Of a stretch of 29,135 nt of DNA, positions 13,107 to 19,823 are shown in pieces. The stretch lies in IMG/VR virus record IMGVR_UViG_3300038701_001097, positions 1 through 29,135 of that record; one strand, 5' to 3'. The notes under the pieces were generated by a model. The model had not been told where the DNA came from, searched no databases, and saw nothing but the letters and a program-made list of their open reading frames with translations. Source of the stretch: a virus. Position numbers and translations under genes: made by a program. Every line of letters begins with the position of its first letter. The stretch's first letter is position 1.

Positions 13107-13212
13107 TTATCTGATGCGGGAAGTTTCCGGTCTTGCTATTGGTTCTGCACGTGAGCGTATGAAACAGGCCCTAACCACACATGCTGATATTATTAAGGAA
13201 AGAATGGACTAA
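13048..13212 (+). CDS. Helical small protein, probable C-terminal part of the frameshifted gene
   Basis: A 54-residue frame: MCVPP, LQAAVKDLAEAMNDYLMREV, GSARERMKQAL, ending IIKERMD. It is strongly helical. It overlaps the preceding frame by 59 bases; an internal ATG at 13099 would leave only an 8-base overlap and 37 residues. The helical wording continues naturally from GGVKYVRAA of the upstream frame if one base is skipped in the C run. The stop overlaps the next start (TAATG). Confidence 0.5.
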   Translation: MCVPPPLQAAVKDLAEAMNDYLMREVSGLAIGSARERMKQALTTHADIIKERMD

Positions 13213-13418
13213 TGAGTAATATATTAGATGAAAAATACAAACTAAAATCAGGTCAAATCAACTTTGAAAATGTTGATATTTCAGGTTCTTATGCCTGTGT
13301 CGTGATTAAGGATGGTAAATTTACGAACCTGACAAGGGATCTTCGTATGCAACTTGTTAAATTGCTGCAAGAGCACGATTGTAACCCACCTCAACCAAAA
13401 GTGGAGGATATGTTTTGA
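13212..13418 (+). CDS. Small protein with acidic xDMF tail, unknown function
   Basis: A 68-residue protein: KLKSGQINFENVDISGSYACVVIKDGKFTNLTRDLRMQLVKLLQ, ending PKVEDMF. The last residues resemble the acidic, Phe-terminated tail of the DUF2815 SSB-like protein of the same operon (DIDDMF). In single-stranded-DNA-binding proteins such tails recruit partner proteins. No family recognised. It is the last gene before the 13423 promoter. Confidence 0.6.
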   Translation: MSNILDEKYKLKSGQINFENVDISGSYACVVIKDGKFTNLTRDLRMQLVKLLQEHDCNPPQPKVEDMF

Positions 13419-13422
13419 ATTT

Positions 13423-13466
13423 TGTTGGAAATAAACATTGACTAAAAATTAGAATAGGGGTAGAAC
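13423..13466 (+). promoter_or_regulatory. Promoter of the small HTH repressor-like gene
   Basis: TGTTGGAAATAA (13423-13434) is followed by -35 TTGACT (13438-13443), a 17-base spacer and -10 TAGAAC (13461-13466). CCAACA (13466-13471) mirrors the TGTTGG half. The distance from the element to the -35 is the same as at the 23697-23741 promoter. The expected start is about 13473, the ATG of the next gene. Confidence 0.6.
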
Positions 13467-13472
13467 CAACAT

Positions 13473-13682
13473 ATGAAAGTACCAACACACAAAGAATTAG
13501 TAGATTACATTAATCGTCACCTGGATGATATTGATGAAAAGCCCTCAAGATTTGGTCGTCGCGTCTTAAACGATAGTGGTGCGATACCAAGATTGATCAG
13601 GGATGAGAAACCAACAGATCCGCAGTTATCGACGGTTATTAAGATTGTCGATGCTATAAAAATTGACAAGATGGGTTTATAA
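13473..13682 (+). CDS. Small Cro/repressor-like HTH protein
   Basis: A 69-residue protein. Residues 8-60 fit a lambda-repressor-like HTH: LVDYINRHLDDIDEKPSRFGRRVLNDSGAIPRLIRDEKPTDPQLSTVIKIVDAI. The S-x-FG-x-x-V-L-x-D recognition region and the P-x-x-x-T-V-x-K end are typical of short phage Cro-type proteins. There is no Shine-Dalgarno at useful distance (AGGGG is 12 bases off), and the predicted start of transcription falls on the ATG, so translation may be leaderless, as for lambda cI from PRM. It probably binds the TGTTGG elements or a related operator (inference). Confidence 0.65.
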   Translation: MKVPTHKELVDYINRHLDDIDEKPSRFGRRVLNDSGAIPRLIRDEKPTDPQLSTVIKIVDAIKIDKMGL

Positions 13683-13683
13683 A

Positions 13684-13851
13684 ATGTCTGACCCTAAAAG
13701 ACCAGCAAATGTGTACGATAGGTTTTGTAACGATTGTAGACGACCAATGATCGGCATAATGAAGTGTTCTGACGAAAGTACAAGCAAGGCACCAAGAACA
13801 CACTGTGTTGGTTGTGAAGAAAAAGGAATTAAAAATGCTACTAGCACTTGA
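13684..13851 (+). CDS. Small zinc-finger-like protein
   Basis: A 55-residue protein starting at ATG 13684, directly after the HTH gene. Two CxxC knuckles are present (FCNDC at 15-19 and CVGC near 44-47), with a further Cys and a His between them (KC, THC), so one zinc site is likely. An earlier ATG at 13663 would overlap the HTH gene. The stop lies inside the resolvase gene. Function unknown; such small ribbons often bind nucleic acid or RNA polymerase. Confidence 0.55.
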   Translation: MSDPKRPANVYDRFCNDCRRPMIGIMKCSDESTSKAPRTHCVGCEEKGIKNATST

Positions 13852-14290
13852 TTTAGGGACAAAGACGGGATGGGCGACCACATCAAACGGTAACGTTAAT
13901 AGTGGTGTACAGAAGTTTGCCAATGACCGTTTTTCCGGTGGTGGTATGCGTTATTTGAAGTTTGAAAAATGGTTGACTGAAATGCCTCAACCGGCCCAAG
14001 TGGTGTTTGAGGAAGTTCGTCGGCATCGTGGTACGGACGCAGCACATGTTTACGGTGGTCTTTTAGCCGTGTTGACAAAGTGGTGCGAATCAAACAGTAT
14101 TCCGTACCAAGGTGTTCCGGTAGGAACAATAAAGAAAAGCTTTACTGGTAACGGTAATGCAGGTAAGAATTTAATGATCACTGAAGCGAAAAAACGCGGC
14201 TATGATCCCGAAGACGACAATGAGGCTGACGCACTTGGCCTTCTTCATTACTGGCTTGATGAGGGAATTTTAATTAAATTGTGCGAATAA
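13835..14290 (+). CDS. RuvC-like Holliday junction resolvase
   Basis: A 151-residue nuclease of the RNase H fold. The N-terminal MLLALDLGTKTGWA carries the first catalytic Asp (Asp6), VVFEEVRRHRG gives the catalytic Glu, and DNEADALGLLHYW supplies the C-terminal acidic residues. Phage RuvC-like enzymes cut branched DNA formed during replication and before packaging. I chose the ATG at 13835 (AAAAGGAATT upstream); the frame from 13805 adds a non-homologous MLVVKKKELK. It overlaps the zinc-finger gene by 17 bases. Confidence 0.88.
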   Translation: MLLALDLGTKTGWATTSNGNVNSGVQKFANDRFSGGGMRYLKFEKWLTEMPQPAQVVFEEVRRHRGTDAAHVYGGLLAVLTKWCESNSIPYQGVPVGTIKKSFTGNGNAGKNLMITEAKKRGYDPEDDNEADALGLLHYWLDEGILIKLCE

Positions 14291-14344
14291 CTGACTAAAA
14301 CGACTTTACTGACTTAAACGACTTTACTGACTTAAACACTCAAA
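14291..14344 (+). repeat. 18-bp tandem repeat, three units
   Basis: CTGACTAAAACGACTTTA (14291-14308), CTGACTTAAACGACTTTA (14309-14326) and CTGACTTAAACACTCAAA (14327-14344) are contiguous units; the first two differ by one base and the third diverges at its end. They fill the space between the resolvase stop and the alpha-CTD/sigma-4 gene. No hairpin forms. Binding-site iteration for a regulator, possibly the adjacent gene's product, is a reasonable idea. Confidence 0.85.
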
Positions 14345-14360
14345 CGAAAGAAGAGATGAA

Positions 14361-15242
14361 ATGGAAAACCCAACACCCACAATTGATGTTCTGTTACCTG
14401 AAGATAAAGCTATCGCTAGAAAACTTTATGATTTTTGGGTCCTCGGTGGTTATAGCACCGAATATTTATCAGAAAAATACGATATTGACCATGATAGGGT
14501 CATACTGATGATACGATTTGCTCATATTGTTTTTAGACGAGCAATGAAAGATATGAAGAATTTAAAAACAGATTATGAGAATTTGGAATATGAAAGAAAT
14601 AATTACGCTGAGTTATATGACGGGTGTAAACATAGACTGGTAAAAGCTGAAAAAGAAATAGATGAAATGAAGAAAAAACTTCACAAGGTGATGTCAGACA
14701 ATAACGATATTAACCCTGTTTTGTTAAAAAGCATTTATGATTTTGAGTTCAGTGTTAGAACCTACAATTGTTTGAAAAACGATAACATGTGTTTGTTGGG
14801 TGATGTGGTTATTAAATCAGAATCTGATCTTTTAAGAATCCCGAATCTTGGTAGACGATCACTTAACGAAATTAAACAAGTCGTTGAGCAAAACGGTGTT
14901 TGGTTAGGCATGCAAATACCCGAATGGGAAGAATATAAAAGTAATATTGAACTTTACGATGATAATTTTGAATTCAAATCTAAAGAAAAACTTGTTAAGT
15001 ACGCCAATCAACATATTAATTCTGACATTTTTAATGAGCGTGAGCGAATAGCATTGACACACAACCTTGGTCTTACGATTGGTGATGTATCTTATGAACC
15101 TAAATCATACTCGGCAATTAGCAACCTCATCCCAAACGAAAATACAGGTGAATACAATTTGTCATCCACAAGAATTAGGCAAATTGTACTTAAAGCAATC
15201 AGGAAATTGAAGCGTAAGGTGAAGTCAAATGATGAAGCCTAG
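14361..15242 (+). CDS. Phage transcription factor: RNA polymerase alpha-CTD fused to a sigma region 4-like domain
   Basis: A 293-residue protein in three parts. Residues 10-65 form a helical HTH-like start (KLYDFWVLGGYSTEYLSEKY), followed by a coiled coil (about 66-112). Residues 119-190 match the C-terminal domain of RNA polymerase alpha: EFSVRTYNCLKNDN, PNLGRRSLNEIK, WLGMQIPEW. Counterparts of the E. coli DNA-contact residues R265, N268, C269, G296, K298, S299 and E302 are R133, N136, C137, G164, R166, S167 and E170. Residues 225-290 resemble sigma region 4: NERERIALTHNLGL, then STRIRQIVLKAIRKLKR (compare ERIRQIEAKALRKL). Such a fusion could bind UP elements and -35 regions and redirect host polymerase. 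Its end overlaps the next gene. Confidence 0.85.
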   Translation: MENPTPTIDVLLPEDKAIARKLYDFWVLGGYSTEYLSEKYDIDHDRVILMIRFAHIVFRRAMKDMKNLKTDYENLEYERNNYAELYDGCKHRLVKAEKEIDEMKKKLHKVMSDNNDINPVLLKSIYDFEFSVRTYNCLKNDNMCLLGDVVIKSESDLLRIPNLGRRSLNEIKQVVEQNGVWLGMQIPEWEEYKSNIELYDDNFEFKSKEKLVKYANQHINSDIFNERERIALTHNLGLTIGDVSYEPKSYSAISNLIPNENTGEYNLSSTRIRQIVLKAIRKLKRKVKSNDEA

Positions 15243-16503
15243 ACCATATCAAGAAATAGGAATTGATTTCCTTGCTGATCGGCAATTCGCATCCCTCTGG
15301 GATGAGCCAGGGCTTGGTAAGTCGTTTCAAACGCTTCAAGCCATCGGTAAATGCAGCTACAAAAACGTTCTCATCATCTGTCCGGCATCAGTACGCCTTG
15401 TGTGGGCTGTTGAATGTGACAAGGTTGGTTTTGACTGCAACATTGTACTCAGGAAAGATCAGATCGTTGGTGGCATTAATATCATATCGTACGATGGTGC
15501 TTCACGGTTTAAAGAGCAAATTATGTTGCATAACTGGGATCTGGTTGTTCTTGATGAAGAACACTATGTGAAGAACCCAAAGGCCAAACGCACCAAGGCA
15601 ATTTTTGGTGATAAAATGGATCGTAAAACAGGCATCGCATCTAAGACACATGCTATATGGGGTTTAACCGGAACACCAATGCCAAACAACCCATCAGAAT
15701 TATACCCGATGATACGGGCCAAATTCCCAGATGCCATTATGAAGCGTACGGGTGTTCCAATGACACAATGGGATTTCATAATGCGTTATTGTGTTACTTT
15801 TGATAATGGGTTTGGTTTACAGATTACAGGTGGTAAAAATTTAACCAAATTACGCGATGAATTACGTGGTCGTGTTTTGCGCCGTAAGAAGGAAGACGTT
15901 GCCAAAGACCTACCATCCATGAGTTATGAGATACTACCAGTTGAGGGTAATCTGAAAAGCATCCCTGAAGATGAACTGGTTAAGGTTCAAGAATGCTTGA
16001 AGTCATCAGAACCGCTTGAAGAATTGAAAAAACTTGGCACTCATGTTGCATCGCTTCGCAGATATACGGGTCTTGCCAAAGTTAAATCACTCATCAAATG
16101 GGTTGAGGAAGCTAATCACGATAAAATTGTCCTCTTTGCACAACACACAGCGGTCATTGATGAGCTACGTAAGATGGACGATACAGTTTACATTGATGGG
16201 ACATGTGACCCTGATCACAGGAAGAACGCTGTTGAGCAATTCCAAAACGGAGATGCAAAGCGTTTTATTGGACAAATACAGGCCGCTGGAACAGGTTTAA
16301 CCCTCACAGCCGCCCATACACTGGTTTTTGTTGAATACGACTGGACACCGGCTAATAACCGACAAGCGGCTGACCGCATCCACCGTATTGGACAAGAAAA
16401 CAACTGTTTGGTTTATTTCGCCACCGTACCAAACAGCATTGATGAAGACATCATGAAGGTGGTTAAAAGAAAGACCGAGACATACAAAGAACTAGGATTA
16501 TAA
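15229..16503 (+). CDS. SNF2-like superfamily 2 helicase
   Basis: A 424-residue DNA-dependent ATPase. Motif I is DEPGLGKS; motif Ia is LIICPASVRLVW. Motif II is LDEEHYVKNPKAKR (DEEH where DEAH/DEGH is usual), and motif III is LTGTPMPNNPSELY. Motif V is QAAGTGLTLTAAHTLVFVEYDWTPANNRQAADR, and motif VI is RIHRIGQ. The QAADRIHRIGQ ending is diagnostic of the SNF2 branch. Phage proteins of this type are thought to remodel replication forks or strip proteins from DNA. It starts 14 bases inside the upstream gene (ATGATG), so it is coupled to the alpha-CTD/sigma-4 protein. Confidence 0.93.
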   Translation: MMKPRPYQEIGIDFLADRQFASLWDEPGLGKSFQTLQAIGKCSYKNVLIICPASVRLVWAVECDKVGFDCNIVLRKDQIVGGINIISYDGASRFKEQIMLHNWDLVVLDEEHYVKNPKAKRTKAIFGDKMDRKTGIASKTHAIWGLTGTPMPNNPSELYPMIRAKFPDAIMKRTGVPMTQWDFIMRYCVTFDNGFGLQITGGKNLTKLRDELRGRVLRRKKEDVAKDLPSMSYEILPVEGNLKSIPEDELVKVQECLKSSEPLEELKKLGTHVASLRRYTGLAKVKSLIKWVEEANHDKIVLFAQHTAVIDELRKMDDTVYIDGTCDPDHRKNAVEQFQNGDAKRFIGQIQAAGTGLTLTAAHTLVFVEYDWTPANNRQAADRIHRIGQENNCLVYFATVPNSIDEDIMKVVKRKTETYKELGL

Positions 16504-16515
16504 AGGAGAAACAAT

Positions 16516-17118
16516 ATGCCTATTCAAATAGTAATTACCGGTGATCATGTAACAGATGCAATTGCTGAAATTCAGCAACTTGCTTCTGCGATCAACGGTC
16601 CAACAGAAGTGACACATACTGTGCAACTTCAAACTAACGAACCTGAAGCGACGAATGATGTTGCTGAACGGATTGAAAAGACCGAAGAAAAAGAAGCTAA
16701 TGAACTACCTGAAAAACTGACATATAAAGAGCAGGACGCTGTTGTTGAAGAAATGATTAATAATGGTTCCAAAGATGAGCGTTATGATCTTTTAACTAAA
16801 AAGCGTCAGAAAGCCGTTGACAATGTTCTTAATGAAGCAAACATCAATCGTGACGAACCTGAAGCTGAAGAAGATGTGTCAGATATGTTTGATGATGATG
16901 CGCCTGAAACACCTGCTACGATCACAGCTGATGATATTCGTACGATCATGAGTAAGGTCAGCACTGGTGAAGATGGTGCGGCTGATCAAGAGAAGCTTCT
17001 GGCTATCCGTGAAATCTTCACAAAGCACATCCCACAGGGTGAGGACATCAAGGTTGGAAACATCCCCGCTGATCTCTACGGGACGGTGCATGATGAAATC
17101 GCAGCACTTGGGGCATAA
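16516..17118 (+). CDS. Acidic protein of the replication operon, unknown function
   Basis: A 200-residue, very acidic protein with AAAGGAGAAA before the ATG. The start is beta-like (PIQIVITGDHVTDAIAEIQQLASAI). A charged, Glu-rich middle follows, then EAEEDVSDMFDDDAPETPA, and a C-terminal helical domain (ADDIRTIMSKVS, LLAIREIFTKHIPQGEDIK). The DVSDMF segment resembles the tail of the DUF2815 SSB-like protein, though here it is internal. The TITADDIRTIMS...HDEIAALG end recalls small domains in other phage replication-associated proteins. No confident family. Confidence 0.7.
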   Translation: MPIQIVITGDHVTDAIAEIQQLASAINGPTEVTHTVQLQTNEPEATNDVAERIEKTEEKEANELPEKLTYKEQDAVVEEMINNGSKDERYDLLTKKRQKAVDNVLNEANINRDEPEAEEDVSDMFDDDAPETPATITADDIRTIMSKVSTGEDGAADQEKLLAIREIFTKHIPQGEDIKVGNIPADLYGTVHDEIAALGA

Positions 17119-17120
17119 TC

Positions 17121-17279
17121 ATGACTGATGAGCAAAGAAAACTTATTGAACTAAATGCTGCACGAGTTGCCAGTGTCCTCACCGGAGTAGGCCCAGTCTA
17201 CAAGGGTAAGGTTATTGATGACAGAGGTGGTAAATGGAAAGTGTCATACGAGCTAATTGAGGTGAGTGATGACAGTTGA
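17121..17279 (+). CDS. Small protein, unknown function
   Basis: A 52-residue protein with a helical start (EQRKLIELNAARVASVLTG) and a beta-strand end (GKVIDDRGGKWKVSYELIEV). It begins two bases after the preceding stop and ends inside the next gene. No family recognised. Confidence 0.5.
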   Translation: MTDEQRKLIELNAARVASVLTGVGPVYKGKVIDDRGGKWKVSYELIEVSDDS

Positions 17280-17457
17280 TATTGACTTTGATCATATTGA
17301 CTACGATAGGGAAACCAAACACGCGCATCTCGTTATAATCGAGAGTGGTTTTGACGAGATCGCTGTTTGGCTACCCAAATCTCAGATCGAGATTGACGAC
17401 AAGAAGAACATAATAACGATGCCGGAATGGTTGGCAGAAGAGAAGGAATTGATATGA
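17269..17457 (+). CDS. Small acidic protein, unknown function
   Basis: A 62-residue beta-rich protein (IDYDRETKHAHLVIIESG, IAVWLPKSQIEIDDKKNIITMPEWLAEE). The ATG at 17269 follows a GTG that could also serve as start. It overlaps its neighbours by 11 and 4 bases. The pattern AVWLPKS-x-I-x-x-DDK...MPEWLAxEK is found in small phage replication-operon proteins; function unknown. Confidence 0.6.
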   Translation: MTVDIDFDHIDYDRETKHAHLVIIESGFDEIAVWLPKSQIEIDDKKNIITMPEWLAEEKELI

Positions 17458-17702
17458 GAGCGAATATATATGACACTTTAATGAGACAAGCACCAACAAC
17501 TGTTGATTTTTACATGGGTGAGTGCATTCAGAAACTTGAAGAAGCGGGTGTATCAAATCCCCTGCACAACTCACCGGAGCTACTAGGCAGAATGATTCAA
17601 GCATGCACCAATGACTATATTGCAGCCTGTATTGGTCAAAAGATAACTGAACTCAGCGAAACACTTGATGATATAAATGTTACTTACGAAAAGGTTGACT
17701 AA
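17454..17702 (+). CDS. Small helical protein, unknown function
   Basis: An 82-residue, mostly helical protein (TVDFYMGECIQKLEEAGV, LLGRMIQACTNDYIAACIGQKITELSETLDDI). The ATG at 17454 overlaps the previous stop (ATGA) and has AAGGAATT upstream, which is why I prefer it over an earlier start at 17427. No family recognised. It precedes the DUF2800 gene by two bases. Confidence 0.6.
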   Translation: MRANIYDTLMRQAPTTVDFYMGECIQKLEEAGVSNPLHNSPELLGRMIQACTNDYIAACIGQKITELSETLDDINVTYEKVD

Positions 17703-17704
17703 AA

Positions 17705-18856
17705 ATGAGCGCACATAGTTTAAATTCACCATCGTCGTTTTCACGCCGAATTGGATGTCCAGGCTCTGCAAACATGGAGAAGGATTTACCAAACAAATCA
17801 TCCCCGTATGCAGCAGAGGGTACAGCAGCACACGAACTTGCTGAAATGTGCCTGATCAAGGATCACGAACCGGCTGAATATGACGGTGAAGAGATTGTTG
17901 TTGATAAAGACGACACTGTGATGAAATTCACGGTCAATGCAGACATGATCGACGCTGTTAAAACACATGTTGATTATTGCCGCCAATATTTCGGTGATCA
18001 TATGACCGAACATAAATATCAACTGCCGTTCCTTGGTAAGGGTGAGAAGGGTACAGCTGACTTTACAGCACTTGATGATGGTATCCTACACGTAATCGAC
18101 TATAAACATGGTCGTGGTGTCCCTGTAGAGGCCACAGGTAACATCCAAGGACTTTGCTATGGTCTTGGTGCAGCAGAACACTTCAAAGGTAAGGAGTGGC
18201 ACACACTACGCATTACAATCGTACAACCACGCGCATATCATGCTGATGGGCCGATACGTTCATGGGATGTACCCAGAGATGAGCTTGCAGATTACATCAT
18301 CAATTTTGCGTTTTACGCGAAAGCGACACAAGATCCTAACGCACCTTTAAAGGTTGGTGACTGGTGTCGTTTCTGCAAAGCTAAACCAATTTGCCCACAA
18401 CAACTTAAAGAGGCTCAGGAGGTCATGGAAATGGATTTTAGTGATGAAACATCAAAACCAGTACCACTTAATTTCTTATCAGACGAACAAATCGCAGATC
18501 TGGTTTTAAATAAGATCAAGAACATCGAGCAATGGTGCCAGTCGGTCAAAGACTACGCACAAAGCAAGGCTGAAGCTGGTACACCAGTACCTGGCACTAA
18601 ATTGGTCGCTACACGCGCTGTACGCATCTTTAAAGATAAAGATAAGGCTGAACAAGTGTTATCGGCCCGTTACGGTGAGAAAGTTTATAACAAGAAGTTT
18701 ATGTCAGCGCCTCAAATTGAAAAGGCGATTGGTAAAAAAGAATTCGGTGAATATGCGAACATGGTTGATAAGGTTTCAACAGGTGTAACGCTTGTTCCTG
18801 AATCGGATAAACGTGAAAACGTGCGTCCGTCTGTTGAAGATGACTTTTCATCTTAA
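17705..18856 (+). CDS. DUF2800 protein: PD-(D/E)XK nuclease with Fe-S Cys set (Cas4/RecB-like)
   Basis: A 383-residue protein. The N-terminal IGCPGSANM carries Cys18. EGTAAHELAEMC is the first helix of RecB-family nucleases, GTADFTALDDGILHVIDYKHGRG is the metal-binding D...D-x-K core, and GNIQGLCYG is the following QxxxY-like helix. A Cys trio at 221, 224 and 230 (WCRFCKAKPIC) completes, with Cys18, the one-plus-three Cys pattern of 4Fe-4S Cas4/AddB nucleases. DUF2800 genes sit beside DUF2815 genes in many phages, as here, which suggests an exonuclease and single-strand-binding pair for recombination or replication. The protein ends VEDDFSS. Confidence 0.88.
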   Translation: MSAHSLNSPSSFSRRIGCPGSANMEKDLPNKSSPYAAEGTAAHELAEMCLIKDHEPAEYDGEEIVVDKDDTVMKFTVNADMIDAVKTHVDYCRQYFGDHMTEHKYQLPFLGKGEKGTADFTALDDGILHVIDYKHGRGVPVEATGNIQGLCYGLGAAEHFKGKEWHTLRITIVQPRAYHADGPIRSWDVPRDELADYIINFAFYAKATQDPNAPLKVGDWCRFCKAKPICPQQLKEAQEVMEMDFSDETSKPVPLNFLSDEQIADLVLNKIKNIEQWCQSVKDYAQSKAEAGTPVPGTKLVATRAVRIFKDKDKAEQVLSARYGEKVYNKKFMSAPQIEKAIGKKEFGEYANMVDKVSTGVTLVPESDKRENVRPSVEDDFSS

Positions 18857-18900
18857 TTACTTAATCTACTAACAAACGATTTATTGAAAGGACTGATAAA

Positions 18901-19521
18901 ATGACTGTAGATATGACTAAGTGCCAAGTTGCCAAATCTGGTAACATTATTTCACCAAAGGGGCGGCTTTCTTATGCTCAATACCTTATTGAGCCACAAG
19001 AGAACCAGAACGGTAAATTGAAATATAGTATTAACATCGTGCATCCACCAGGATCTGATTTCACTGAGCTTAAAAACAAAGCCGGTAAGATTGCTCTTGA
19101 GAAATGTGATGGTGATAAAACTCGTGCTAAGAACGCTGTAAACAAGCGTTTTCTTAACCCTAACGATCTTCCAGGTGGTGGTAAACCAATGGGTGAAGAG
19201 TTTGAAGGTTTCACACTAATTCGTGCATCTTCCGACTATAAGCCTAAATTTGCATACCCGAATGGTAAGGCAATCCCTGATGAAGAAATCAAGAACGAAC
19301 TTTATTCAGGCCGTTGGGCGCGTGTAACCTTGAACCCATACTGGTCGCCTAATAAGCAAAATCCAGGTGTTTTCTTTGGTTTACAGAACGTTCAATTGCT
19401 TGATCATGATGAAAATCTTGGTGTTGCAATTCCAAATGCAGAAGATGAATTTGAAGCTGTAGATGGTAGTGACGAAGGTGAAGCTGACGTGTCAGGTAGT
19501 GACATTGACGATATGTTTTAA
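18901..19521 (+). CDS. DUF2815 protein, probable single-stranded-DNA-binding protein
   Basis: A 206-residue protein with AAAGGACTGATAAA before the ATG. The DUF2815 core is visible: SPKGRLSYAQYLIEPQENQ, KYSINIVHP, RFLNPNDLPGGGKPMGEEFEGFTLIRASS, and SGRWARVTLNPYWSPNKQNPGVFFGLQNVQLL. The C-terminus is an acidic tail ending GSDIDDMF, like the acidic aromatic-ended tails of bacterial SSB (DDDIPF) and T7 gp2.5, which bind partner enzymes. With the DUF2800 nuclease just upstream this is very likely the phage SSB. It uses fewer AT-ending rare codons than the small genes around it, consistent with strong expression (impression only). Confidence 0.88.
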   Translation: MTVDMTKCQVAKSGNIISPKGRLSYAQYLIEPQENQNGKLKYSINIVHPPGSDFTELKNKAGKIALEKCDGDKTRAKNAVNKRFLNPNDLPGGGKPMGEEFEGFTLIRASSDYKPKFAYPNGKAIPDEEIKNELYSGRWARVTLNPYWSPNKQNPGVFFGLQNVQLLDHDENLGVAIPNAEDEFEAVDGSDEGEADVSGSDIDDMF

Positions 19522-19530
19522 CTGAGTACG

Positions 19531-19563
19531 GGGATTGCGTTTACCGCACGTTTTCGCAATCCC
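19531..19563 (+). other. Intergenic stem-loop after the SSB-like gene
   Basis: A perfect 9-bp stem GGGATTGCG (19531-19539) / CGCAATCCC (19555-19563) with a 15-base loop. It is followed by TTCTCACTC rather than a T run, so it is at most a weak terminator. It may protect the 3' end of the SSB message or set relative expression within the operon. Confidence 0.65.
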
Positions 19564-19586
19564 TTCTCACTCAAAAGGAGATAATT

Positions 19587-19823
19587 ATGGACGATACTAA
19601 ATTACTAAATGGTGCTAAAGAGATACCAATTTTGTTAAAATCAGAAGACCAGAAGCTCATTGTCACATTCAAACGTGATGATGCCGGTATGGGTCATGTA
19701 ACACTTGCATTCGATCCTGACATGGATAATGCGGTTACACCTGAACAAATCGCAGCAGCAAACGTTGCTACGCATATCTTGAACCTATTACAAAACACAG
19801 AAGGAGCAACACAAGATGAGTGA
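19587..19823 (+). CDS. Small protein, unknown function
   Basis: A 78-residue protein with AAAAGGAGATAATT before the ATG, a very strong ribosome site. It has two beta-like stretches (EIPILLKSEDQKLIVTFKRDD, GHVTLAFDPDMD) and a helix (PEQIAAANVATHILNLLQN). It overlaps the GapR-like gene by 8 bases. No family recognised. Confidence 0.65.
   Translation: MDDTKLLNGAKEIPILLKSEDQKLIVTFKRDDAGMGHVTLAFDPDMDNAVTPEQIAAANVATHILNLLQNTEGATQDE

Noticed and set aside
14291-14344. CRISPR array
   Set aside because: The units are contiguous tandem repeats without spacers; no other CRISPR-like structure was found.
16516-17118. Calling the acidic 200-residue protein an SSB or RecT-type protein
   Set aside because: Only the DVSDMF segment is suggestive, and it is internal; no OB-fold or annealing-protein motif could be seen.
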